This document shows positions 1-5,693 of a stretch of DNA of 7,104 nucleotides, piece after piece. This DNA is from an uncultured Candidatus Saccharibacteria bacterium (GTDB taxonomy: Bacteria > Patescibacteriota > Saccharimonadia > Saccharimonadales > Saccharimonadaceae), in contig CAOQNC010000030.1 in NCBI GenBank assembly GCA_948511255.1, positions 1 through 7,104 of the forward strand, read 5' to 3'. The notes beneath the pieces are model-generated. The model was not told where the DNA came from. It made no database searches and saw nothing but the letters and a program-made list of their open reading frames with translations. Made by a program: the position numbers and the translations under genes. Each line of letters starts with the position of its first letter. The first letter of the stretch is position 1.

Positions 1-250
1 ACACATTGCCGCCCGATCCCGGATTCACAATCGAAGGCGGCTCTAATTCTTCTAGTCCCGGCGCAACCAAGCCCAGTTCTTCCAGCCCACCCGAAATCAC
101 ATCCGAACGCTCCGCCACCACCTTGAACTCCAGCCCCCCATTCAAATTAATCGCCGAGAAGATCATCACACCAACGATCAATATCACCACCGCATTCAGC
201 GACAACAAAATCATCATCTTCGTCTGACGCATCAACCTCGCCGCTGTCAT
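1..250 (-). CDS. Membrane-anchored protein of unknown function, N-terminal part only
   Basis: A reading frame on the minus strand starts at ATG 250-248 and runs off the left edge after 83 codons, so the C-terminus is not visible. It starts MTAARLMRQTKMM, a short positively charged cytoplasmic end. A single hydrophobic segment follows (about residues 14-36, with V, I, L and M), then an acidic and Pro/Gly-containing stretch (LEELEPPSIVNPGSGG) that would lie outside the cell. A purine-rich GGAGAGG lies about 10 nt before the ATG and can act as the ribosome binding site. Codons are G/T-ending (GTG, GCG, TTG, CTG), matching the other native minus-strand gene and mirroring the C-ending codons of the plus-strand genes. 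That supports real coding rather than the opposite frame over the same stretch. The gene follows the 7TM-GAF gene in the same direction, 99 bp downstream, with no terminator seen between them. I do not recognise the family; topology is the only prediction. Confidence 0.6.
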   Translation of the reverse strand, partial: MTAARLMRQTKMMILLSLNAVVILIVGVMIFSAINLNGGLEFKVVAERSDVISGGLEELGLVAPGLEELEPPSIVNPGSGGNV

Positions 251-349
251 CTCGCCTCGTCCTCTCCATTAACTTTTATATAACTCACAAAACTCATTTC
301 GCTAAATAACTTATAACTTTCAAAACTCGCAACAATATAGACAAACAGC

Positions 350-1696
350 TTACGCTCGCAAATGTTTCTCCGAATCAATCACCGTCGCGACCAAGTTAAT
401 AATCATCTCCAGCTGCAATAAATCTCGTCGTTCAAACACAGCTTTCCCAAGCGGTTTCCCAACCAGTAGTTGCCCGAAAGTCTTACCTTTCGCGTTCCGA
501 AGCTCCGCCACCGCATAAAGTCCCAGCTCATCAAAAGTCTTCTGCACCGTCTTGTTCGGCACCTGCCACACGCCATTCGAAGTCTGGCGCAAATGTGTGA
601 TGCTCGAAAGCTCTTGCGACGACATCGCCAGCGACTTCGAACCATAAAGCCGCCCGTTAATCACAAACCCGATATATGCAAAGTGCAGATGATCCGCCAA
701 GAATCCCGCCAAATCCCGAAGATCCACATTCCGCGTCGCTAGATGATTAAGCTTCTTAATCACATACGCAATATCCACCTGCCCGACCAAGATTGTCGAT
801 CGAATCGACGCAATCAGCTCATTAATCACCGGCATCAAGAGCAAAACAATCACAATCATCAAGAAGTTAAGCACTAAAACCGAAGTCGAAGGATTTGGAA
901 TCTTAAATAAGACCGTAAAGATTGTGTAAAAGATTAGCATATAAGCAATCACACTCATCGCCATCACCACAATATACGACAGTGCCCGCATCCATTTCGC
1001 CGACACCGTAATAATACGATATCGAATTACGGCGTAGAAGAACGCCACAATCACCACGGTCGTCCCGAACGGCCCTACCCAAATCAAGTCATAGCGACCA
1101 AAGAATGGCATAATCAAATCAAAGATTGAAGTAAAGCCGCAGGAAATCAACATCCCGACGAGCAAGACATAATCACCTGTGCGAATATGTTTGCTCTTCG
1201 TGTGCCGAATGCGATAAAACAAAATCGCCAAAAATGCTGGCAAACAAGTGCAAAAATACGCCAAATATGCCAAGTAGAACCAGCCACGAACGATCGTAAT
1301 TGAATTGCCAGTCCGACTCAGCGTCATCTCTTCAATCAAAATACTCGGGTCATGAATCAAAGCGACGCCTAGCACTACTGCCAACAATATATATATAACT
1401 GTGGCTACTTTTCCAAACTTATATTTCCAAGCTGAATAGCCCAAAAGAGCCGGTGCCATTACTAAAGCACTTAAATAAATCCCAAAAATCAGCCAAGTCG
1501 CTGACTCAACATGCGCATCTTCCGACAAACCAAGAAAACCAGAAATAGACAGCGACCAAATCGCCGTCCCAATCGTTGCCACAAAAAACCATGCCAGTCT
1601 GCCACGATCCGCTCTTGAAGCACCTACTAATGCCACAAAACCGGTCAAAGCTGCCAAAATCGCAGCCGCAAACAGCAATATTGATATTAAACTCAC
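350..1696 (-). CDS. 7TM sensor protein with GAF domain, no kinase domain
   Basis: A 448-residue integral membrane protein. Seven hydrophobic segments lie near residues 2-24, 35-57, 66-88, 97-114, 138-160, 175-197 and 205-225. This is the pattern of the N-terminal 7TM region of histidine kinases (HisKA_7TM type), including the RGW-F motif at 137-140. Two more helices follow at about 239-264 and 273-296. A soluble domain at about 315-440 fits a GAF fold (LHFAYIGFVINGRLYG, then LLVGKPLGKAVFERRDLLQLEMIINLV). In full-length relatives a dimerisation helix and HisKA/HATPase domains follow. Here the protein ends at EKHLRA, exactly where that helix would start, so no catalytic domain is present. It probably senses an envelope or small-molecule signal and acts through a partner; this is inference. 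The start is GTG, chosen because AAGGAGG lies 4 nt upstream and no other start fits. Product class is fairly secure, role is not. Confidence 0.82.
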   Translation of the reverse strand: MSLISILLFAAAILAALTGFVALVGASRADRGRLAWFFVATIGTAIWSLSISGFLGLSEDAHVESATWLIFGIYLSALVMAPALLGYSAWKYKFGKVATVIYILLAVVLGVALIHDPSILIEEMTLSRTGNSITIVRGWFYLAYLAYFCTCLPAFLAILFYRIRHTKSKHIRTGDYVLLVGMLISCGFTSIFDLIMPFFGRYDLIWVGPFGTTVVIVAFFYAVIRYRIITVSAKWMRALSYIVVMAMSVIAYMLIFYTIFTVLFKIPNPSTSVLVLNFLMIVIVLLLMPVINELIASIRSTILVGQVDIAYVIKKLNHLATRNVDLRDLAGFLADHLHFAYIGFVINGRLYGSKSLAMSSQELSSITHLRQTSNGVWQVPNKTVQKTFDELGLYAVAELRNAKGKTFGQLLVGKPLGKAVFERRDLLQLEMIINLVATVIDSEKHLRA

Positions 1697-1700
1697 TTGA

Positions 1701-1707
1701 CCTCCTT
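1701..1707 (-). promoter_or_regulatory. Ribosome binding site fixing the GTG start of the 7TM-GAF gene
   Basis: Read on the minus strand this is AAGGAGG followed by TCAA and then GTG at 1696-1694. It is a full-strength Shine-Dalgarno match, slightly close to the start. The next in-frame candidate (TTG, codon 7) would be 22 nt away, so GTG is the start. Confidence 0.8.
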
Positions 1708-1731
1708 AGTTTGCTGTACTTAACTAATTTA

Positions 1732-1761
1732 AGTATAGCATGAGCGCTTCAAACTGGTCAA
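1732..1761 (-). promoter_or_regulatory. Sigma-70-type promoter of the 7TM-GAF gene
   Basis: On the minus strand, -35 TTGACC (1756-1761), an 18-nt spacer and -10 TATACT (1732-1737). The spacer ends in TGC, giving an extended -10 TGCTATACT. Transcription would start near 1725 and leave a leader of about 29 nt that contains the ribosome binding site. The same 9-base extended -10 occurs before the ABC-F gene. Confidence 0.65.
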
Positions 1762-1819
1762 GTCAAATCTCAAAACTAATCACAGAAAACAAAATCTTAA
1801 CACAACCCAAAAAAGTTGA

Positions 1820-1841
1820 AACCCCGCTAGCTAGCGGGGTT
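1820..1841 (-). terminator. Rho-independent terminator of the methyltransferase gene
   Basis: A perfect 22-bp palindrome forms a hairpin with 9-bp arms (AACCCCGCT / AGCGGGGTT) and loop AGCT. On the minus strand it is followed by TCAAC and then TTTTTT, the usual terminator layout with a slightly delayed U-tract. It lies 48 nt after the methyltransferase stop codon and before the promoter of the 7TM-GAF gene, so it separates the two units. Confidence 0.8.
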
Positions 1842-1846
1842 CTACC

Positions 1847-1878
1847 GGGGGCAGCCAAGCTTTCGCCTGACCGCCCCC
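1847..1878 (-). other. 14-bp RNA hairpin with GAAA tetraloop in the methyltransferase 3' UTR
   Basis: In the minus-strand transcript GGGGGCGGUCAGGC, loop GAAA and GCUUGGCUGCCCCC pair over all 14 positions, using three G-U wobbles (1872:1853, 1870:1855, 1867:1858). A flanking UACC/GGUA pair (1884-1887 with 1843-1846) can extend the stem across a 5-nt bulge. On the other strand the wobbles become A-C mismatches, so the fold belongs to the minus-strand transcript. It starts 11 nt after the stop codon and ends 5 nt before the terminator hairpin. It has no U-tract of its own, so it is not simply a terminator. It could be a 3'-end stabiliser, a protein-binding site or part of a small RNA. Confidence 0.7.
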
Positions 1879-1889
1879 ATAAAGGTACT

Positions 1890-2966
1890 TTAGGGTTTCT
1901 GGAGGTGGAACCAGACCATCGCCGGCTGGATACTTCTGGTGTCGGAGATCGCCTCCACCATCTTCAGGCCAGCCTTCGCCGCCACTTCCTCCATCCGCTT
2001 GATGGCCGACTCGGCGTCGTCGTCGAACTGCATATCCTGCTCCATCTTCCAGCCCAGAACGCCGCACCGAATAGTGTAGATATTCTTCAGCTCCACCTCA
2101 CCGCAGAAATGGCCGCCCGACCGCAGAAGCCCGGCAATACCGTCGAACAAATCGTCCGACCGATCGCGGTAGTAGGACAGGCCGCCCTCCATGCCAACCA
2201 AATCGGCCTTGCCGATCAGATCCGGATCCTTGAAGGCATTCCAGAAGTTGTCCACACGATAATCGATGCCGTACTCGCTGAGCGGCTTCTCCGCATAAAC
2301 CTGCTGCACACACTCCAGAACGCCCGGCGCGTTGTCGTAGGCGATGACACGCTGCTTAATGCCGCGCTCCCGCCAGCCAAACCGAATCTGCTCCGGCAGC
2401 ATCGCTGCGCCCAGGGACACATTCAGGATGCCCTCGCCCAGTTCTTCCTGCACCAGCTGGTGTGCCGCCGTCCGCACCCGCGTCGAACCAAAAATGGGCT
2501 CGCGGGCACACAACAGATAAGACACATCGCTCTGCGGAATCTGCATATACTTGCCGTCGATCCGCCGGGCGAAGCCGTAGGGGGCGTCCATCGACATCGG
2601 GTGATACAGCTCCGCATAGTAACGGGGAAGGAACAGGGAATGGCAGGCCAGAGTCCGCATATACTCGACCAGGCCGTAGCTCGCCTTCATCTTGGCTTCC
2701 AACGCCGGCCAAATCTCGTTCAGACCCTTCATATAAGCCTCGAACTGCCGCTCGTCGTCGCCGGCATCCGCCGCACAGGTGGCCTCGATCTCGTGGCGCA
2801 CGTAGGGAATCAGGTCCGGCGGGGTCTGCTTGTCCTGGGACATGGTCAGCCCCACAAACATCTGCGCATCCCACATCGGGTCGCGCATCGGCGTCCGCAT
2901 CAACATCGAACGCTCGATCGGGTCTCTCTGCAGAACTTCCTGCAGTTTTGTCTGTAACTTATCCAA
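1890..2966 (-). CDS. Divergent class I SAM-dependent methyltransferase
   Basis: A 358-residue soluble protein. Residues 1 to about 170 are mostly helical and have no recognised domain. The C-terminal half reads as a Rossmann-type methyltransferase: strand 1 and cofactor loop ILNVSLGAAM (180-189), strand 2 ending in the ribose-binding acid VIAYD (D211), strand 4 KADLVGMEGG (253-262), and LRSGGHFCGE (282-290) as the post-motif before strand 5. The cofactor loop lacks the classical GxGxG, so SAM binding is inferred from overall order. The substrate is unknown; nothing marks it as an rRNA, DNA or small-molecule enzyme. The start is TTG, with AGGAGG 9 nt upstream. Codons are GC-rich with both C and G in third position (CTG, CGG, GAG), unlike all neighbours, which suggests transfer. 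It is transcribed alone, divergently from the fibro-slime gene, with its own promoter, leader and terminator. The long opposite-strand frame over this region has no domain-like sequence and is rejected. Confidence 0.75.
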   Translation of the reverse strand: MDKLQTKLQEVLQRDPIERSMLMRTPMRDPMWDAQMFVGLTMSQDKQTPPDLIPYVRHEIEATCAADAGDDERQFEAYMKGLNEIWPALEAKMKASYGLVEYMRTLACHSLFLPRYYAELYHPMSMDAPYGFARRIDGKYMQIPQSDVSYLLCAREPIFGSTRVRTAAHQLVQEELGEGILNVSLGAAMLPEQIRFGWRERGIKQRVIAYDNAPGVLECVQQVYAEKPLSEYGIDYRVDNFWNAFKDPDLIGKADLVGMEGGLSYYRDRSDDLFDGIAGLLRSGGHFCGEVELKNIYTIRCGVLGWKMEQDMQFDDDAESAIKRMEEVAAKAGLKMVEAISDTRSIQPAMVWFHLQKP

Positions 2967-2972
2967 AGTTAC
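2954..2972 (-). promoter_or_regulatory. Hairpin over the methyltransferase start codon
   Basis: In the transcript GUAACUU, 5-nt loop UGGAU and AAGUUAC form a perfect 7-bp stem-loop. The TTG start (2966-2964) straddles the end of the 5' arm and the loop. The Shine-Dalgarno AGGAGG (2981-2976) is just outside, so the structure could hinder initiation without masking ribosome docking. A regulatory role is inference; chance occurrence is possible. Confidence 0.45.
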
Positions 2973-2975
2973 ACA

Positions 2976-2981
2976 CCTCCT
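2976..2981 (-). promoter_or_regulatory. Ribosome binding site for the methyltransferase TTG start
   Basis: AGGAGG on the minus strand (within UAGGAGGUG), 9 nt before TTG 2966-2964. It decides for the rare TTG start, since no ATG or GTG fits this spacing in frame. Confidence 0.75.
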
Positions 2982-2996
2982 AATTTGTAATATTTG

Positions 2997-3050
2997 CTAG
3001 GAAACGGGAATGGCGACGCGAACCGTCAGCTCATAACTCACCACCTCCTT
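2997..3050 (-). promoter_or_regulatory. Leader with Shine-Dalgarno site and possible leader peptide
   Basis: The methyltransferase transcript would begin within a few bases of AAGGAGG (3050-3044), a full Shine-Dalgarno site about 80 nt ahead of the gene. At the ideal 9-nt spacing lies ATG AGC TGA (3034-3026), a one-codon minimal ORF. In another frame GTG (3041) opens a 14-residue frame, MSYELTVRVAIPVS, ending in TAG at 2999-2997, but its spacing of 2 nt is poor. A strong ribosome site with no real gene behind it, just upstream of a second ribosome site, resembles translation-coupled or attenuation leaders of inducible resistance genes. A weak 4-bp hairpin (3015-3027) lies between. Whether a peptide is made is unknown. 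Confidence 0.4.
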
Positions 3051-3060
3051 GCTACGTATA

Positions 3061-3091
3061 ATTATACCACAAATAATCAAAACCTATGCAA
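3061..3091 (-). promoter_or_regulatory. Promoter of the methyltransferase gene
   Basis: On the minus strand there is an extended -10 TGGTATAAT (TGG 3069-3067, TATAAT 3066-3061). The best -35 match is a weak TTGCAT (3091-3086) at a long 19-nt spacing; the extended -10 probably compensates. Transcription would start near 3054, giving an 88-nt leader. Its -35 end is only 20 bp from the -35 of the divergent fibro-slime promoter, so a single bound protein could affect both. Confidence 0.65.
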
Positions 3092-3111
3092 ATCCCCAGC
3101 CACTTTTAACC

Positions 3112-3140
3112 TTGACCATTTCCGACACTCGCCTTATAAT
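3112..3140 (+). promoter_or_regulatory. Sigma-70-type promoter of the fibro-slime gene
   Basis: TTGACC (3112-3117), a 17-nt spacer and a perfect TATAAT (3135-3140). The predicted start near 3147 leaves a leader of about 29 nt with AAGG (3164-3167) 8 nt before the ATG. The leader holds an AT-only 15-bp dyad (3150-3164, arms TATATTA/TAATATA) of doubtful meaning. Confidence 0.8.
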
Positions 3141-3175
3141 AGACATAAGTATATTATTAATATAAGGTAACTCAA

Positions 3176-5635
3176 ATGCCAACTAAAAAATATAAAGAGA
3201 AAATGATGAAACATCGCATTTGTTCCGTTGCTCGCATTATGGCTTGTGCATCTTTCCTTGTGCTCGCTATTATTGGAGTTTCGTCGCTTGTGCGCGCGAT
3301 GTCCCTAGAAAACATCGCTAACGAAAACGGCGTTCCGGCCGTCTGGAACGTTGCCTCCCTCGGCAACCCAGAATCTATCACCATCCCAATCACCTATTGG
3401 GATCAACGTCAGGACGATTGTACCGACCCCGAACGCCAGTTCGAATGGTCTCAATGTCGTCTCTACGCGAAGGGAATTATCACCGGCATCGTCAAGCCAA
3501 CTCTCGGCTCCGATGGACTCCCTGTCCCGACCTACACGAACAGCACCGATTCTTGGAACTATGCTCATGACGTCTTTACCGCCAACGTTACTGGTCACGA
3601 CCCGGTCCAAAAAACCGACAATTTCTACCGTTGGTTCCACGAAACTTATGACGCGAACGGCAAGCAACTCTCCAAGCAAATCGAACGCGAAATCACCTTC
3701 CACCGCACCGGCAACAACACTTACGAGTACGGTAGCAAGGGAACTTTCCCGCTAGACGATGTCGATTTTTCAAAAGACGACGAAGCCACCGCGACTGGCC
3801 ACAACTTCCATTTCACCGCCCACATGCGGATTCCAATGAAAATCTCCGCCGACGGCAGCGAACAATTCTGGTTTAGCGGCGACGACGATGTTTGGGTCTT
3901 CTTGAACGGCCAGCTCGTCCTCGATCTTGGCGGTCTCCACATGGACACCGAAGGCAGCTTCCGCATTGACGCAAACGGCAATGTCATTTCCACCGTTAAC
4001 AACGTTGCCGATCCTTCTTGCCGCGTCCAGAACGTCATGGATCCCCGCAATCTCGGCTACGACATGTATAATAATCAAGTCGAAAACGCCTGCCCCCGCT
4101 CTCCAAAGACCACCACTTACAACCTTGGCCTGAAAACCGGCGACGTCGTCAACCTCGACTTCTTCTACGCCGAGCGCAGCACTTCCGAGTCCAACACTCG
4201 CATCACCATTACCAATATGAACTGGCCAATTTCCGCCGATTCTGACGTCAAAGCCAAAGTCGTCGGCAAAGTCGAAAACAGCACCAGCAACATCGTCCAG
4301 TTCAACACCAGCGTCACTAACCGCGATCCCGAAAACGCTCTCGACCTCGAACGCCTCGCTGCCTACATCAACGAAAAGACCGAAGACAGCACCCAAGAGG
4401 GTTACCTTCCGCTCGACAGCTCTACTCTCGAATACACTCTCACTCCTGAAGATCCCGATTCTTGGAAGCCGCTCGAAATCACCCCTCCCGCCAACACCGC
4501 TGAAGGCTTCAACCTCGTCACGCCAATTCGCATGACTCCTTACGGTCAAGCCGGCGACACTATCTACTTCCGCTACTTCGGCGAAACTTCCGAAAACTCC
4601 GGCACCATGACCAGCCTCGTCAGCTACTATACTAGCATGAACGGCACCACCGGTTTCACCTACGACTACGACACCGTCACCTATACCGGCGCTGAGAAAC
4701 CCACCACCCATAAGGTCAACATCAGCTACATTTACGCCGACGACGAGTCCCAGGCCCACGAGCCATACACCGGCGACTTCAAACCTGGCGACGAATTTGA
4801 AGTTCCGTCCCCAATCATTGATGGCTTCACCGCCGACATCATCAAAGTCAGCGGCACCATGGGCGACGACGATCTGACCTACATCGTCAAATACTCCAAA
4901 ACCCCTGAAGTTCCTGTCGAACCAGATCCCGAAACTCACACCATCACCATCCACTACATCTACGAAGATGGCACGAAAGCCGCCGAAGATTACAAACAAG
5001 ATTTCTACGAAGGTGACGAATTTGAAGTCATCTCCCCAGAAATCGACGACCACACCCCTGACTACGACGTCATCAAAGACACCGTCGGCAACGAAGACAA
5101 AGAATACATTGTCCGCTACAAGAAGAACGAGGAACCGACTCCGGAAATCCCAGTCGTCCCTGGTCCAACCATCCCAGTCGAACCGAATCTCCCTGGCTCC
5201 GACATCATCGACGATCCTCTCGATTACACCCCACCGTTAGGTGAAGTCGTCTACGTCCCGAACACCGGCATCGTCAATGACCTCGTCGCCCCGATCTTTG
5301 AACAATATTTCGCTAGCGTTATACTGTCCCAAGGCATGGTCCTCGCCGTCCTCCTCATCTTCGCCGGCTCCTTCGCGACCTACTTCTCCCTCCGCCGCTA
5401 CCTCAATTTCACCGCCGCTCCTGCGACCGCTACCGCCAGCAAATCCATGTCTAAATCCATGAAGTCCTCCGCAAAGACTACCAAATCTGCCAAATCCGCC
5501 GCCAAGACCGCCAAAGCTATGAGCGCAACGAAAGCTACCTCGAAGGCTTCCCGTGCCATGTCCTCCGCCTCGAAATCCGCTGCCGCTTCCGTCAAATCCA
5601 TAAAGTCCGCTGCCAAAACTTCCCGCAAGAAATAA
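3176..5635 (+). CDS. Fibro-slime domain surface protein with MucBP-like repeats and basic tail
   Basis: An 819-residue exported protein. Residues 1-41 form a signal peptide (basic KKYKEK/KHR, hydrophobic core, VRA-MS cleavage site). About 65-345 is a fibro-slime/PA14-like domain with diagnostic FWFSGDDDVWVFLNG (231-245), LVLDLGGLH (247-255) and FYAER...SN (330-340). Two Cys pairs (82/94 and 282/306) may form disulfides. Two related 64-residue units (512-575 and 588-650) look like MucBP/beta-grasp repeats, sharing YIY and GDEFEV-SP-ID. A Pro-rich stalk (651-693), VPNTG (694-698), a membrane helix (about 712-739) and RR follow. Last comes a 74-residue tail (746-819) of Ala, Ser, Thr and Lys with 18 basic and no acidic residues, like histone H1 or AlgP. 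The likely role is attachment to a host cell or glycan. It may be a sortase substrate or simply membrane-anchored. Start chosen by promoter and AAGG spacing. It is transcribed alone, between a promoter and a terminator. Confidence 0.88.
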   Translation: MPTKKYKEKMMKHRICSVARIMACASFLVLAIIGVSSLVRAMSLENIANENGVPAVWNVASLGNPESITIPITYWDQRQDDCTDPERQFEWSQCRLYAKGIITGIVKPTLGSDGLPVPTYTNSTDSWNYAHDVFTANVTGHDPVQKTDNFYRWFHETYDANGKQLSKQIEREITFHRTGNNTYEYGSKGTFPLDDVDFSKDDEATATGHNFHFTAHMRIPMKISADGSEQFWFSGDDDVWVFLNGQLVLDLGGLHMDTEGSFRIDANGNVISTVNNVADPSCRVQNVMDPRNLGYDMYNNQVENACPRSPKTTTYNLGLKTGDVVNLDFFYAERSTSESNTRITITNMNWPISADSDVKAKVVGKVENSTSNIVQFNTSVTNRDPENALDLERLAAYINEKTEDSTQEGYLPLDSSTLEYTLTPEDPDSWKPLEITPPANTAEGFNLVTPIRMTPYGQAGDTIYFRYFGETSENSGTMTSLVSYYTSMNGTTGFTYDYDTVTYTGAEKPTTHKVNISYIYADDESQAHEPYTGDFKPGDEFEVPSPIIDGFTADIIKVSGTMGDDDLTYIVKYSKTPEVPVEPDPETHTITIHYIYEDGTKAAEDYKQDFYEGDEFEVISPEIDDHTPDYDVIKDTVGNEDKEYIVRYKKNEEPTPEIPVVPGPTIPVEPNLPGSDIIDDPLDYTPPLGEVVYVPNTGIVNDLVAPIFEQYFASVILSQGMVLAVLLIFAGSFATYFSLRRYLNFTAAPATATASKSMSKSMKSSAKTTKSAKSAAKTAKAMSATKATSKASRAMSSASKSAAASVKSIKSAAKTSRKK
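4709..5125 (+). repeat. Tandem MucBP-like protein repeats in the fibro-slime gene
   Basis: Two units, 4709-4900 and 4937-5125, encode residues 512-575 and 588-650, separated by a short acidic linker (TPEVPVEPDPET). Both run His-x-(V/T)-x-I-x-YIY, then GDEFEV, SP, ID and end in YIV(K/R)Y. The DNA is identical only over short stretches (for example GACGAATTTGAAGT), so duplication is old. Confidence 0.75.
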
Positions 5636-5652
5636 CCCTCCAGCGGTTCTAG

Positions 5653-5679
5653 AAAAGTCCTCCATAAGGAGGACTTTTT
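5653..5679 (+). terminator. Terminator of the fibro-slime gene
   Basis: A perfect 11-bp stem (AAAAGTCCTCC 5653-5663, loop ATAA, GGAGGACTTTT 5668-5678) runs into TTTTT. It begins 17 nt after the TAA. Because the left arm starts with AAAA it may also work on the opposite strand. Its last T overlaps the extended -10 of the next gene. Confidence 0.9.
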
Positions 5680-5687
5680 GTTATAAT
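5679..5687 (+). promoter_or_regulatory. Extended -10 promoter of the PAQR gene, leaderless layout
   Basis: TGT followed by TATAAT (5682-5687). There is no recognisable -35 hexamer because that position lies in the terminator stem. Six bases separate the -10 from the ATG at 5694, so transcription would begin at the start codon itself, and no Shine-Dalgarno sequence is present. Confidence 0.65.
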
Positions 5688-5693
5688 ATCTTT

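Noticed and set aside
6..227. 73-codon plus-strand Ser/Pro-rich frame at the left edge
   Set aside because: It is opposite a minus-strand frame with a plausible start, ribosome site and membrane segment, and it has no ribosome site of its own.
251..349. Promoter or terminator between the 7TM-GAF gene and the left-edge gene
   Set aside because: The AT-rich sequence has several partial -10-like strings but no convincing -35/-10 pair, and no hairpin with a T-tract.
1740..2957. 405-codon plus-strand open frame opposite the methyltransferase gene
   Set aside because: The translation is rich in His, Arg, Pro and Gln with no domain-like pattern and no ribosome binding site. It also crosses the terminator and the 7TM promoter region. 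The minus-strand frame has a coherent protein with start, ribosome site and terminator.
3015..3027. 4-bp hairpin GACG/CGTC in the methyltransferase leader
   Set aside because: It is too short to be meaningful alone; mentioned only as part of the leader.
3150..3164. AT-only dyad (TATATTA T TAATATA) in the fibro-slime leader
   Set aside because: AT-rich stretches near promoters give such symmetry easily. It is too weak and too simple to call an operator.
3770..5053. 427-codon minus-strand open frame inside the fibro-slime gene
   Set aside because: It is an antisense shadow made of Val, Gly, Asp and Phe. C-ending sense codons prevent stop codons in this frame, and the plus-strand frame has clear domains.
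5411..5632. Basic tail as a frameshifted or separate small gene
   Set aside because: There is no internal start with a ribosome site. The frame is continuous with the membrane helix and codon use is unchanged.
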